Origin: Pontibacter indicus | GTDB lineage: Bacteria; Bacteroidota; Bacteroidia; Cytophagales; Hymenobacteraceae | Direction: 5' to 3' | Length of the DNA: 64,000 nt | Assembly (NCBI RefSeq): GCF_900156345.1 | Contig: NZ_FTPP01000001.1 | Coordinates: 1,550,001 to 1,614,000, forward strand | Part shown: positions 32,572 to 41,490 of the stretch, piece by piece | Numbering within the stretch: the first letter of the stretch is position 1 | Layout of the letters: every line of letters begins with the position of its first letter | Made by a program: the position numbers and the translations under genes | The notes under the pieces: model-generated | The model's database searches: none | What the model was told of the DNA's origin: nothing | What the model saw: the letters and a program-made list of their open reading frames with translations, nothing else

Positions 32572-34170
32572 ATGAAGAAAAACCCTATTCACGTTCTGGC
32601 GCTGGCCTTGATGCTGTCAGGTGGTGTGAGCAGCGTGGCTTTCGCGCAGCAGCCGCAGCAACAGCAGCAAACACAGAAACAGCAGGACCCTGTTATCCAG
32701 AACATCATCAAAATGGCCACCGAAAACTCGCAGCTCGAGAAACTGGGCCACGAACTGATGGACGGCATCGGACCGAGACTGGTAGGCACGCCGCAAATGC
32801 AGCAGGCCGGTGACTGGGCCGTGAACAAGTACAAGAGCTGGGGCATTGAGGCCCGCAACCAAAACTACGGCGAGTGGCGTGGCTGGGAGCGCGGCGTAAC
32901 GCACATCGACATGGTGCACCCACGCCTGAAAACGCTCGAAGGCATGCAACTGGCCTGGAGCCCTGCCACTCCATCCAAAGGGGTGACGGCTGAAGTGATC
33001 ACCATGCCGGAATTTGCTGATTCTGTGGCTTTCCAGCGTTGGTTGCCAAGCGTGAAAGGCAAAATGGTGATGGTATCCATGAACCAGGCAAGCGGCCGTC
33101 CGGAGTACAACTGGAAAGAGTTCGCCACACCGGAGTCGTTTGATAAGATGAAGAAAATGCGCGACGAACAAACTGCTGCCTGGAGCAAGCGCATTGCCGC
33201 CACCGGCAAAAACGCCCGCACACTGCCAGTGGCGCTTGAGAACGCCGGTGCTGCCGGTATCGTGATGTCGAACTGGTCGCAGGGTTTTGGCGTGAACAAA
33301 ATTTTCAGCGCCTACACGAAAAAAATCCCGACTGTGGACCTTGCCCTGGAAGACTATGGTATGTTGTATCGCCTGGCCGAGAACGGCAGCAAGCCGCGCA
33401 TTAAAGTAGTGGCTGAATCGAAGCACGCCAAGAAGCCGGTTCCTACGTTCAACACCATCGCCGAGATCAAAGGCTCTGAGAAGCCAGACGAGTACGTGAT
33501 CCTGTCTGCCCACTTCGACTCTTGGGACGGTGGCACAGGTGCTACGGACAACGGCACCGGCACGATCCTGATGATGGAAGTAATGCGCATCCTGAAGCAG
33601 GTATACCCGAACCCGAAGCGTACCATTCTGGTAGGCCATTGGGGTAGCGAAGAGCAGGGCCTGAACGGTTCGCGCGCTTTCGTGGAGGACAACCCTGAGA
33701 TCGTGAAGAAGACGCAGGCTGTCTTCAACCAGGACAACGGTACTGGTCGCGTGGCTAATATCTCGGGTCAGGGCTTCCTGAACGCCTACGACTACATGGG
33801 TCGCTGGCTGAGCGCCGTTCCGCGTGATATCACCAAAGACATCCAGACCTCATACCCTGGCTTCCCGGGCGGTGGCGGTTCTGACCATGCTTCTTTCATT
33901 CCGCACGACATTCCTGCCTTTATGCTGAGCTCCCTGAGCTGGTCTTATGGCAACTATACCTGGCACACCAACCGCGACACGTACGACAAGATCGTGTTCG
34001 ACGACGTGCGCAGCAACGTGATCCTGACGGCGATTCTGGCGTACATGGCCAGCGAAGAGCCGGAACTGGTATCGCGTGAGCGCAGTGTGTTGCCGCTTAA
34101 CCCACGCACAGGCGAAAAAATGAGCTGGCCAGAGCCAAGACCTGCCACACGCAAAGGTGGTCTTGACTAA
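32572..34170 (+). CDS. Exported M28-family zinc aminopeptidase
   Basis: A 532-residue exported peptidase. The signal peptide (1-25, cut near AFAQ) is followed by a Gln-rich low-complexity stretch (QQPQQQQQTQKQQ), a PA-type insert (about 150-290, VENAGAAGIVM region) and the M28 catalytic domain with zinc ligands His in SAHFDSW, Asp in GATDNGTG, the Glu pair in GSEEQGL, Asp in NQDNGTG and His in WHTNRDTYD. It should remove N-terminal residues from peptides in the periplasm or outside. No sorting domain. Followed by a strong terminator, so monocistronic. Confidence 0.92.
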   Translation: MKKNPIHVLALALMLSGGVSSVAFAQQPQQQQQTQKQQDPVIQNIIKMATENSQLEKLGHELMDGIGPRLVGTPQMQQAGDWAVNKYKSWGIEARNQNYGEWRGWERGVTHIDMVHPRLKTLEGMQLAWSPATPSKGVTAEVITMPEFADSVAFQRWLPSVKGKMVMVSMNQASGRPEYNWKEFATPESFDKMKKMRDEQTAAWSKRIAATGKNARTLPVALENAGAAGIVMSNWSQGFGVNKIFSAYTKKIPTVDLALEDYGMLYRLAENGSKPRIKVVAESKHAKKPVPTFNTIAEIKGSEKPDEYVILSAHFDSWDGGTGATDNGTGTILMMEVMRILKQVYPNPKRTILVGHWGSEEQGLNGSRAFVEDNPEIVKKTQAVFNQDNGTGRVANISGQGFLNAYDYMGRWLSAVPRDITKDIQTSYPGFPGGGGSDHASFIPHDIPAFMLSSLSWSYGNYTWHTNRDTYDKIVFDDVRSNVILTAILAYMASEEPELVSRERSVLPLNPRTGEKMSWPEPRPATRKGGLD

Positions 34171-34207
34171 ACCATAACCGTGCAGGTCGTATACCTGCCT
34201 GTTTACG

Positions 34208-34251
34208 AGCACAGCCGCTTCAGACCTTCTGGAGCGGCTGTGCTTTTTTTT
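34208..34251 (+). terminator. Rho-independent terminator of the M28 gene
   Basis: Perfect 12-bp stem (AGCACAGCCGCT at 34208-34219, complement at 34233-34244) with a 13-nt loop and a run of T's. Confidence 0.9.
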
Positions 34252-34385
34252 GCTATACCTGTTCTCTCCCCGTCTCTCTTTGGTAGGCATCTGCAGGTTT
34301 CGTGAAAAATGACGTATAGTAAGTTTTGGCGGTGTGCGATCAGCTTTGCCGTGCGCGCTGCCTGCTATACCTGAAAAGAGAACAC

Positions 34386-35522
34386 ATGATCGGCAAATCG
34401 ACATACAAGGCCGCGCGCGAAGTAGCCCAGATCGCAGAAGATCATTTCGCAACGCAGATTGAAGCTGCGAAAAAGGAAAACGGCGAAAACCTGGCTACGA
34501 TTCCACCTGCCCGCATCATCGAGGCCATGATCGACGCGGCTTTCTGGGCGAGTTTGCGGCGGGAAGAGGGGCAGTCGCCCAAAATATCGCTTGCCTTTTT
34601 GCCACCCGAACAGTCAGAGCAGCCGCTGCGCTTCGAGCACCACCTCACCCTCTCCCCCGCCGTGCTCACCAAGATCGGGCCGGGCGTGGAGCGGCCGGGC
34701 ATTCACCTGGGCGTGTGGTATGAGGGTGACTACCTGCACATCTGGGGCATGACGCGCAGCATCCCTGACTTTTGCTTTGTGCTCGATGTGTCGGAGCCTG
34801 GCCTGCTGGTGATCAAGCACCGCCGGCGGGACGGCTTCGGCAAATTTGTGAACGTGGTCGTGCTGACAGGTGACCAGATTAAGATCGTGGATGAGCAAAG
34901 CGTCCATACACCTGAGTGCCCTGATCTGCTGTACACGCTGCTGGGCTTCGACTCGCACCGGATATGGAATAAGTCGCTCAATGTGCTGGTGCAGCTGGCC
35001 GTGTCGATGCGCTCTCACCGAAAAGGGGGCATCCTGCTGGTAGTGCCTTCCGGTTCGGAAGCCTGGCGCAAGTCCATCCGACACCCGATGCGGTATGCGG
35101 TGGGACCCGCGTATTCGGAGTTGGCGAAACTGCTGCTGCAGCAAGACGACAAAGACCCGCTTTGGCAAGATGAAGTGAAGCGAGCGATTGAGGCGATGGC
35201 CGGTTTTACGGCGGTTGACGGGGCTACCATCATCAGCGACAAGTACGAGCTGTACGGCTTTGGCGCCAAGATTGACCGTAGGGCGGGGAGCGAGCCGGTA
35301 GAGAAGCTGATCATGACCGAACCTGTACTTGGCGGAGGGGCCACCATCGATCAGCCTGCACTGAGTGGCGGCACACGACATTTGTCGGCAGCCCAGTTCG
35401 TGCACGACCAGCGTGACGCCATTGCACTGGTTGCCTCCCAGGACGGTCGTTTCACGATCTTCAGCTGGTCTACCTGCGAGAACATGGTGCAGGCCAATCG
35501 TATCGATTCCCTGCTGCTTTAG
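34386..35522 (+). CDS. DACNV-sensor protein with diadenylate-cyclase-like domain
   Basis: The ATG at 34386 gives 378 residues. The first 280 or so residues resemble the DACNV sensor region, and the C-terminal 110 resemble the c-di-AMP synthase (DisA_N/DAC) fold: DGA in FTAVDGATIIS and GTRH in SGGTRHLSAAQFV line up with the catalytic DGA and RHR motifs, followed by ALVASQDGRFTIF as in DAC strands. The RHR motif is altered to RHL, losing the second arginine, so activity is uncertain. No membrane segment. It may be a c-di-AMP synthase, a degraded sensor or a different nucleotide enzyme. Upstream starts at 34326 add 20 unlikely residues. Confidence 0.75.
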   Translation: MIGKSTYKAAREVAQIAEDHFATQIEAAKKENGENLATIPPARIIEAMIDAAFWASLRREEGQSPKISLAFLPPEQSEQPLRFEHHLTLSPAVLTKIGPGVERPGIHLGVWYEGDYLHIWGMTRSIPDFCFVLDVSEPGLLVIKHRRRDGFGKFVNVVVLTGDQIKIVDEQSVHTPECPDLLYTLLGFDSHRIWNKSLNVLVQLAVSMRSHRKGGILLVVPSGSEAWRKSIRHPMRYAVGPAYSELAKLLLQQDDKDPLWQDEVKRAIEAMAGFTAVDGATIISDKYELYGFGAKIDRRAGSEPVEKLIMTEPVLGGGATIDQPALSGGTRHLSAAQFVHDQRDAIALVASQDGRFTIFSWSTCENMVQANRIDSLLL

Positions 35523-35630
35523 GGCTGTTCTGACACACCACAAAGGCATTCTGGTCATAGCATTTCCGGGAATGATTATTGCACTGGTTCTTGTTTCATT
35601 AGTAGGGAAGTTTAAGAAAGAGAGATAGCC

Positions 35631-38102
35631 ATGAATCAAGATAAATTAACCAAAAGGTGGGCTTATGCGCTGCCGATGCTGCTGCTACTGGCAGTAGTTT
35701 CGCTGGCGTTTGTGAGTCCGCAAAACGGTGTGCTCCAAACGCTGGAGCGCCACCTTGCCAACTGGCGCACCACTTACGCGCCCGAAAAGGTATACCTGCA
35801 CCTGGACAAGCCGCGCTATACGCCGGGCCAGCAGATCTGGCTGAAGGGCTATGTGGTAGACGCCGCTAGTTTGCAGCCGAGCACCAAGAGCGGCGTACTG
35901 TACGTGGACCTGCTCGATGCCAACAACAAAGCCGTGGAGCGCCTGACGCTGAAAACGGTGAATGGCAAGGCCAACGGCGACATCGTGCTGCCGGCCAACC
36001 TGCCCCTGGGCACCTATACCCTAACCGCCTATACCCAGTGGATGCGCAATTTCGGGGAAGAAAATTTCTTTAGAAGGGCGATCCACATCATCGGCGAAGA
36101 AACAGCTGAAGAGCAGCCTGCCAAAACCGCGCAGCAGATTGATTTGCAGTTTTTCCCGGAGGGCGGTGATCTGGTGCATGGGCTACTGAGCCGTGTAGCT
36201 TTTAAAGCCACTAAACCCGATGGAACAGGTATAGCCCTGACTGGTGAAGTCTATGATGCTCAGAACCAAAAAGTACTCGAGTTTAAAGACACGCACTTGG
36301 GTATGGGGGCCTTTGCGCTGCAGCCGCAGCAGGGCCAGCGCTATACCGCCCGGGTGGCGTTTGAGGATGGCAGCAAGGCGGAGTATACCTTGCCGGAAGC
36401 CAAGCAAACGGGCTTTGTGTTAAGCGTAGAAGAAACTTCCGACCCGAATCAAGTGCAGCTGAGTGTGAAAAGTAATGTAGCTGGCCGGCAGTCGCTGGTG
36501 CTAACTGGGATCAGTCGTGATGCCGTGCAGCATACCGAGCAATTTAATCTGGAGGCGGGACAATCCTTTAACAAGCAGATTTCCAAAGCAGACTTCCCCA
36601 CAGGTATAGCCTGTTTCAACCTGGCCACTGCCAGCGGGGAGCCCCTCGCCGAGCGTCTGGTGTTCATCGACAACAACGACAACCTGAACATCAGCCTGAC
36701 CACCGACAAGAAAACCTACGCAGGTCGTGAGCAGGTGACGATGCAGGTGCTGGCCCGCGACAAACAGGGCAAACCGGTGGCGGCAGACTTCTCACTAGCC
36801 ATCACCGACGATGAGCTGGTAACACCCGATCTGCAAGGCTTGAACATCAACGCTTACCTGTTGCTCACCTCTGACCTGCGCGGCTATGTGCAGAACCCGG
36901 GTTACTATTTTGAAAGCAATGATGCTGCTCGACAGAAGGCTCTCTCCTACCTGCTCATGACACAGGGCTGGCGTCGGTTTAGCTGGCAACAAATGGCCAA
37001 AGGTGAGTTTCCGGACTTGCAGTATAGTCCTGAAAAAGACCTTGCGGTGCGTGGCACTTTAGTAACCGATCGCGGCAAACCCGTGAAAGGCGGCGAGGCG
37101 CTCCTATACCTGAAAGGCCAGCACCTGGCTTTTATCACGACAGAAACCGACCAAAACGGCCGCTTTGCTTTCGAAGGCTTTGACTTCAGCGGACCCGTGG
37201 ACATGGTGGTGCAGGGTACGGATGCGCGCGGCCGGCGCAAGCACCTGCAAGTAAAGATCGACGAACAAACCTTTCAGCCAGAGCTGCCGGCTATACCTGC
37301 TCCGCAAAGTGAGGGACTTGTGGCCAGTGCCAGCCCCGAGCTGCTGACTGCCGGCAAAGTGGAACTGGCAGCGGCAGACGAGGTAAACCCGGAGCTGACA
37401 CTAAAGGGCATTTTGCTGAAAGATGTGGAGATACAGGGCGAAGCGGACATGGTACAGCCTTTTAAACTGCACCGCAGGGCCGATGCGATCATCAACGCGA
37501 AAGACCTTCCGGCTGCTCCCTCCGGCAATATCCTGGAATCCCTGCAGGGGCGTGTTGCCGGAGTGCAGGTATACCGTTCCGGCCCGAACGATTTCAGGGC
37601 CCGCATCCGAGGCAGCAGAACAGCCCCCTTATACCTGATCGATGGCGTGCCTGTGGAAGAGCGCTCGACCTCGATGCTCAACCAGTTCGACATCAGCCGC
37701 ATTGAGATTTTGAAAGATCCGGCCAGTGCCAGCCTGTACGGCGGCCGTGCTTCGGGTGGTGTGATTGCGCTCTATACCCGCCAGGGTAGTGAGGCCATGC
37801 AGGAAGTGGAGCCTGGCAAGTACATCATCATTCACCGGGCGCAGGGTTACAGCAAGGTGCGCGAGTTCTATAGTCCGCAATACGATGGCAAGACCCCGGC
37901 CAGCCGGGAGCCCGATCTGCGCACCACGCTGTACTGGAACCCGAGCGTGCAGACCAATGCCCAAGGCAAAGCGACGGTGACCTTTTATGCCGCCGATCGC
38001 AACACGACTTACCGCGCCATTATGGAAGGTATATCCGACGCTGGCAAGTCTGGCCGCGGCAGCACAACCTTTGATGTGAGCCTGGGAAGAGCCAATCCGT
38101 AA
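35631..38102 (+). CDS. MG2-domain and TonB-plug fusion protein
   Basis: This 823-residue exported protein has an N-terminal signal/anchor (11-29, LPMLLLLAVVSLAFV), then a macroglobulin MG2-type beta-sandwich (about 50-160: VYLHLDKPRYTPGQQIWLKG), further beta domains (to about 480), a carboxypeptidase-regulatory-like domain (about 475-560) and finally a TonB plug-like domain (about 630-720: ESLQGRVAGVQV, YLIDGVPVEE, IEILKDPASASLYGGRASGG). There is no outer-membrane barrel after the plug; the last 100 residues are another beta-sandwich. Similar fusions are known in Bacteroidota, but their role is not established. It does not carry the thioester motif of alpha-2-macroglobulins. Confidence 0.85.
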   Translation: MNQDKLTKRWAYALPMLLLLAVVSLAFVSPQNGVLQTLERHLANWRTTYAPEKVYLHLDKPRYTPGQQIWLKGYVVDAASLQPSTKSGVLYVDLLDANNKAVERLTLKTVNGKANGDIVLPANLPLGTYTLTAYTQWMRNFGEENFFRRAIHIIGEETAEEQPAKTAQQIDLQFFPEGGDLVHGLLSRVAFKATKPDGTGIALTGEVYDAQNQKVLEFKDTHLGMGAFALQPQQGQRYTARVAFEDGSKAEYTLPEAKQTGFVLSVEETSDPNQVQLSVKSNVAGRQSLVLTGISRDAVQHTEQFNLEAGQSFNKQISKADFPTGIACFNLATASGEPLAERLVFIDNNDNLNISLTTDKKTYAGREQVTMQVLARDKQGKPVAADFSLAITDDELVTPDLQGLNINAYLLLTSDLRGYVQNPGYYFESNDAARQKALSYLLMTQGWRRFSWQQMAKGEFPDLQYSPEKDLAVRGTLVTDRGKPVKGGEALLYLKGQHLAFITTETDQNGRFAFEGFDFSGPVDMVVQGTDARGRRKHLQVKIDEQTFQPELPAIPAPQSEGLVASASPELLTAGKVELAAADEVNPELTLKGILLKDVEIQGEADMVQPFKLHRRADAIINAKDLPAAPSGNILESLQGRVAGVQVYRSGPNDFRARIRGSRTAPLYLIDGVPVEERSTSMLNQFDISRIEILKDPASASLYGGRASGGVIALYTRQGSEAMQEVEPGKYIIIHRAQGYSKVREFYSPQYDGKTPASREPDLRTTLYWNPSVQTNAQGKATVTFYAADRNTTYRAIMEGISDAGKSGRGSTTFDVSLGRANP

Positions 38103-38114
38103 GAAGTTACTTCA

Positions 38115-38152
38115 AAAAAACCGCTGCTTATACCTGAGCAGCGGTTTTTTTG
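38115..38152 (+). terminator. Rho-independent terminator of the MG2-plug gene
   Basis: Nine-base stem ACCGCTGCT (38121-38129) with complement at 38138-38146, preceded by six A's and followed by seven T's, so it can also serve the facing DUF1501 gene. A TATACC box lies in the loop. Confidence 0.88.
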
Positions 38153-38162
38153 TTTCTATACC

Positions 38163-39374
38163 TTAGATAAGCCCGTTTATCAATTGGGTTTTACCACCGA
38201 TTATACCTGCCGCATTGCCGTTCAGCCAGTTATTAAGCAAGGTCGCGTAGATGTTCCGGAAGTCGATGCTATACCTTAGGTCGCCCTGGTCGAGGTCCTG
38301 CAGATTGGGGCCTTCGTTGTAAATGCCCGCCTGCTTCAGTTTCCCGCCGATCAGGAAGAGGTTATTGGCCGTACCGTGGTCGGTGCCGTTGCTGGCGTTC
38401 TGGGCCACGCGCCTCCCAAACTCCGAAAACACCATGATCAGGGTATTGTCGAACTCCTGTTGCTGTTTCAGATCTTCCACAAAACTGTAGAGTCCCTCCG
38501 ACAGCTCCCGCAACAAATTACCCTGCTGCCCCGCCTGCCGAACATGCGTGTCGAAACCAGTGAGCGACGCATAGTACACCCGCGACTCCACTCCGGAGGC
38601 GATCAGCTCGGCAATGGTTTTCAGATGGCGGGCAAACTCGCCGTTCGGGTAGTCTTTTTTGCTGCGGTATACCTTGGTCTTCTCCTGCAGGTATCCGGCT
38701 GATTGCTGCGTATCGATCAGGGTTTTGTAGAGGTAGTCGACCTGGTGGTGCGAATGCTCCTCTGCATGCAGTTGGGCCGCCTGCTTCAGGAACTGGTCGT
38801 TCGTGGCCTGGAAAAAGCGCTTCACATCCTGCACGGCTATACCTGTATAATGCTCCCCTTTCAGTGCCAGGCTGAGCGTATCGTCTACTTCAATGGCCGC
38901 GTAGTTGGCTGAGGGACCGGAAAGACTGTCGAGGTAGCGGCCTAGCCAGCCGGTGCTCAGGTACTCGTCGGAGGCGCTGGCCGAGTGCCAGATGTCCATG
39001 GAGCGGAAGTGTGAGCGGTCCGGATCGGGGTAGCCAACGCTGTTCAGCACTGACACATATCCTTGGTCATAGAGCAGGCGCATCTTTTCCATGGCCGGGT
39101 TCAGCCCGAGGCCATTTTGCAGCGTGAGCACCTCACGGGCAGGTATAGCCAGGGTGGGGCGTGCCTTGTAATACAGGTCGTTCTGGTAAGGCACCACGGT
39201 GTTGAGGCCGTCGTTGCCGCCGCTGAGCTGCACCACCACCAGCCTTTTGCCGTTGGAATTGGCCAGCAGCGACAGGCCGCCCCGGTCCAGGCCGTGCAGA
39301 AAATTGGGGACCAGCAGCATACCGGAGGCCAGCGCCGACTTCTTGATAAATTCTCTTCTGGAATTAGTTGCCAT
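38163..39374 (-). CDS. DUF1501 family protein with Tat signal
   Basis: The 403-residue protein starts with a twin-arginine signal (SRREFIKKSALASGMLL) and has the DUF1501 core (VVVQLSGGNDGLNTVVPY; MDIWHSAS; LTGFDTHVRQAGQQGNLL; FSEFGRRVAQNASNGTDHG). The fold resembles the alkaline phosphatase/sulfatase superfamily, and the conserved Asp/His residues in SGGNDG, FDTH and TDHG probably bind metal. Substrate unknown. It is 24 bp downstream of a DUF1800 gene on the same strand; the two families almost always travel together in Bacteroidota and Planctomycetota, and are thought to form an envelope unit. Confidence 0.92.
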   Translation of the reverse strand: MATNSRREFIKKSALASGMLLVPNFLHGLDRGGLSLLANSNGKRLVVVQLSGGNDGLNTVVPYQNDLYYKARPTLAIPAREVLTLQNGLGLNPAMEKMRLLYDQGYVSVLNSVGYPDPDRSHFRSMDIWHSASASDEYLSTGWLGRYLDSLSGPSANYAAIEVDDTLSLALKGEHYTGIAVQDVKRFFQATNDQFLKQAAQLHAEEHSHHQVDYLYKTLIDTQQSAGYLQEKTKVYRSKKDYPNGEFARHLKTIAELIASGVESRVYYASLTGFDTHVRQAGQQGNLLRELSEGLYSFVEDLKQQQEFDNTLIMVFSEFGRRVAQNASNGTDHGTANNLFLIGGKLKQAGIYNEGPNLQDLDQGDLRYSIDFRNIYATLLNNWLNGNAAGIIGGKTQLINGLI

Positions 39375-39398
39375 CGTGTGAAAGTGAGCGGTAGAAAA

Positions 39399-40811
39399 CT
39401 AGCATAACTGGTACTCAGGTAAAGAAAGTAGCCGCAGCGTGAGCAGGGTGACTTTATCGGCATGCGTGGCGCCTGCAGGTATATGCTGCGTGAGCAAGGC
39501 GGCTGTTTCCGGTCGCAAAGGCACCTGCAGCAGCTTTTGGCTTAAGGCTTCGATCATCTCCCGGTCCTTCACATCTTGCATTTGCTGCTGCAGTCCGCTC
39601 AGGTTGGCCTTGGCGCGTACGGTGCGTATGCCGTCCTGCCGGCGCTGGCGCGGTGCAGTGGGTTCGGTGTCGTCGTCGGGTTTCAGGTTGACTTCCAACG
39701 CCGCGTCCTGCAGCAGCGCCGGCCCGATGCGCAGCCGGAAAGCGAGCGTGGAACTGTCGATCCAGTTTCGGCCGCCGGCCCAGCCGCTTACGTTCGGGGG
39801 CCTGAACAGCTCCTGCCCCAGCGCCCGCTGCAACACCAGCGGACTGCGGCCATCGGCATAGCGCACCTCAAACTGCCGCTGCAAACCGGCCAGCAACTCG
39901 ATCGGCGATTTGATCTTGCTTCCCACTACATCCGGCCCGTAAAACCACTTCGCCGTGAAGATCTTCTCCAACAGCTTGGATATGTCGTAGCCTGTTTCGT
40001 AAAAGTAGCCGCTCAGGGCTTTAATGCGCTCCGGGTTGGGCACTTCGCTCACGAAAAAGGTATAGAGCTTTGATGTCATAAACTCGGCTGTGCTTGGGTT
40101 CTCCACGATCATCTGAAGGATTTCTTCCCCGCTGAAATTCCCCCGCTTCCCCATAAAAGTTTTCTGGCCACGGTCGTGCTGCCGCGCCCGGAACACGAAA
40201 TCTCCCTGCGGATTGTAGGTCCAGCCGGTAAAGGCGCGGGCGGCCTCTTTGATGTCCTGTTCGGTATAATGTCCCCGGCCCAGCGTGAAGAGCTCGAGCA
40301 GCTCGCGGGCAAAGTTCTCGTTAGGGCGCTGTTTGCGGTTTTGCTGGTTGTTGAGAAACTGTAGCATGCCGGGGTCTTTGGAGATGGCCTGCAGCAGGTC
40401 CGGGAATTTGCCTAATGCGTGCTCGCGAAGGGTATTGTGCTGCAGCAGCGCAAAGCGCGGTTCTCTTAGGCGACAGGCAAAGTGCCCGTGCCAGAAGAGG
40501 GTCATTTTCTCCCGCAGTTGGGCTTCGGAAGTGGCCATTTGCTGCAGCCAGGCATTGTTGAGCAACACAAAGCCTTGTTGCCGTTCCCGCTGCCGCTTTT
40601 GGCGCATGTCGGCATTTTGCGCATCGGCCTGTCCCGTTGTTTCGGAATGCGGCAGGGCCACCTGCAAAGGTGCTGCCTGGCCCGATGATTTGAGCAGTTC
40701 GCGAACAGCAGATTTAATACCGGACCTCGCCTGGTCAGGTCGGAAAGGGATGCCAAAGCCAGCCCGCCAGTAGAGGTGCTGTAGCTTTTGTTCGCGTGCC
40801 AAAGTTTTCAT
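39399..40811 (-). CDS. DUF1800 family protein
   Basis: From the ATG at 40811 the protein has 470 residues (an upstream in-frame ATG at 40847 is possible). DUF1800 segments are visible: HLYWRAGFGIPF, MTLFWHGHFACR, NENFARELLELFTLGRGHYTEQDIKEAARAFTGW, and LFRPPNVSGWAGGRNWI. No classical signal peptide was found. Function unknown; partner of the DUF1501 protein encoded next, which carries the Tat signal. The pair could be exported together, but that is inference. Confidence 0.9.
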   Translation of the reverse strand: MKTLAREQKLQHLYWRAGFGIPFRPDQARSGIKSAVRELLKSSGQAAPLQVALPHSETTGQADAQNADMRQKRQRERQQGFVLLNNAWLQQMATSEAQLREKMTLFWHGHFACRLREPRFALLQHNTLREHALGKFPDLLQAISKDPGMLQFLNNQQNRKQRPNENFARELLELFTLGRGHYTEQDIKEAARAFTGWTYNPQGDFVFRARQHDRGQKTFMGKRGNFSGEEILQMIVENPSTAEFMTSKLYTFFVSEVPNPERIKALSGYFYETGYDISKLLEKIFTAKWFYGPDVVGSKIKSPIELLAGLQRQFEVRYADGRSPLVLQRALGQELFRPPNVSGWAGGRNWIDSSTLAFRLRIGPALLQDAALEVNLKPDDDTEPTAPRQRRQDGIRTVRAKANLSGLQQQMQDVKDREMIEALSQKLLQVPLRPETAALLTQHIPAGATHADKVTLLTLRLLSLPEYQLC

Positions 40812-40924
40812 GCAGATGCCATTTAAACTTAGATGAAAAAGTATCATCCGAGTTTAAATATACCTGAAAATATATTTCTGCATGTAGGGTGTTCAATAAA
40901 CTTACAGTCAACCGGTTCGGGTCA

Positions 40925-41374
40925 TCAGGCCGGCAGCTCGGCGTGACCCGATTTTCCTTTCTGCGCATACCTTTCCCGCGCCTCCAGAATCTGGCCGATG
41001 TTGAGCTTGGCCCAGTCAGCGAGTTGCAGCAGTTGCAGCAGCAGCCCCTGCCCTAGCGGCGTGAGGCTGTACTCCACGCGGGGCGGAATTTCGGGGTATA
41101 CCGTGCGGCTCACCAGGCCATCCTCTTCCAGCGAGCGCAGCGTAACGGTAAGCATGCGCTGCGACACGCCGGTGATCTGGCTTTTCAGCTCGTTGAAGCG
41201 CACTTTCTCCTGCTTGCCGAGCGTGAGGATGGTATAGATGGACCATTTATCGCCGAAACGGGCCAGAATGTCCTTGATCGGACAGCAGGGTTCTGCCTCT
41301 GCCTTGCCGCACAAAACTTTATCGATCTTTTTCTGGATCTCAAGTCGCTGATTTTCAACTATAGTTACCTCCAT
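40925..41374 (-). CDS. HxlR-family winged-helix regulator
   Basis: The 149-residue regulator has the HxlR signature CPIKDILARFGDKWSIYTILTLG with Cys31 (conserved, redox- or ligand-sensing in some members), the winged helix VRFNELKSQITGVSQRMLTVTLRSLEEDGL, and YSLTPLGQGLL. A second Cys (Cys30) and Cys22 are nearby. HxlR proteins often respond to electrophiles or quinones and control nearby oxidoreductases. The gene faces a nitroreductase gene through a region with overlapping promoters and a central dyad, so it very likely controls both. Confidence 0.9.
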   Translation of the reverse strand: MEVTIVENQRLEIQKKIDKVLCGKAEAEPCCPIKDILARFGDKWSIYTILTLGKQEKVRFNELKSQITGVSQRMLTVTLRSLEEDGLVSRTVYPEIPPRVEYSLTPLGQGLLLQLLQLADWAKLNIGQILEARERYAQKGKSGHAELPA

Positions 41375-41401
41375 GTTACCTGGTGCGGCTAAAGTGCCTG
41401 C

Positions 41402-41432
41402 TTGACAGGTACAAATTTAAGAAATACCTTTG
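41402..41432 (+). promoter_or_regulatory. Promoter of the nitroreductase gene
   Basis: TTG at 41402-41404 and TACCTTTG at 41425-41432 (TAnnTTTG) separated by 20 bp fit the Bacteroidota promoter. The start of transcription is expected near 41438, inside the dyad at 41433-41449. Confidence 0.65.
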
Positions 41433-41442
41433 AGTTACCAAA
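41412..41442 (-). promoter_or_regulatory. Promoter of the HxlR gene
   Basis: On the minus strand TTTG (41442-41439), 19 bp, then TAAATTTG (41419-41412): an exact match to TTTG-N19-TAnnTTTG. It overlaps the nitroreductase promoter, and its -33 box sits within the dyad. Confidence 0.7.
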
Positions 41443-41449
41443 AGTAACC
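41433..41449. promoter_or_regulatory. Candidate HxlR operator
   Basis: The dyad GTTAC-CAAAA-GTAAC covers the -33 box of hxlR and the expected transcription start of the nitroreductase. A second dyad, AACCTAGT (41446-41453) and ACTAGGTT (41465-41472), abuts it downstream. Confidence 0.6.
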
Positions 41450-41490
41450 TAGTTATGAAACAATACTAGGTTTTTAACTGTTGTATAGAC

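Noticed and set aside
32647-32685. CAG/CAA trinucleotide tract in the M28 peptidase gene as a phase-variation site
   Set aside because: The tract is imperfect and a multiple of three, so slippage would change only the Gln linker length and not switch the gene.
35365-35628. 87-codon frame ending in a hydrophobic segment before the MG2-plug gene
   Set aside because: Most of it overlaps the DAC-like gene in another frame. The non-overlapping tail (about 30 codons) looks like a membrane helix but has no credible start beyond an 18-codon ATG frame.
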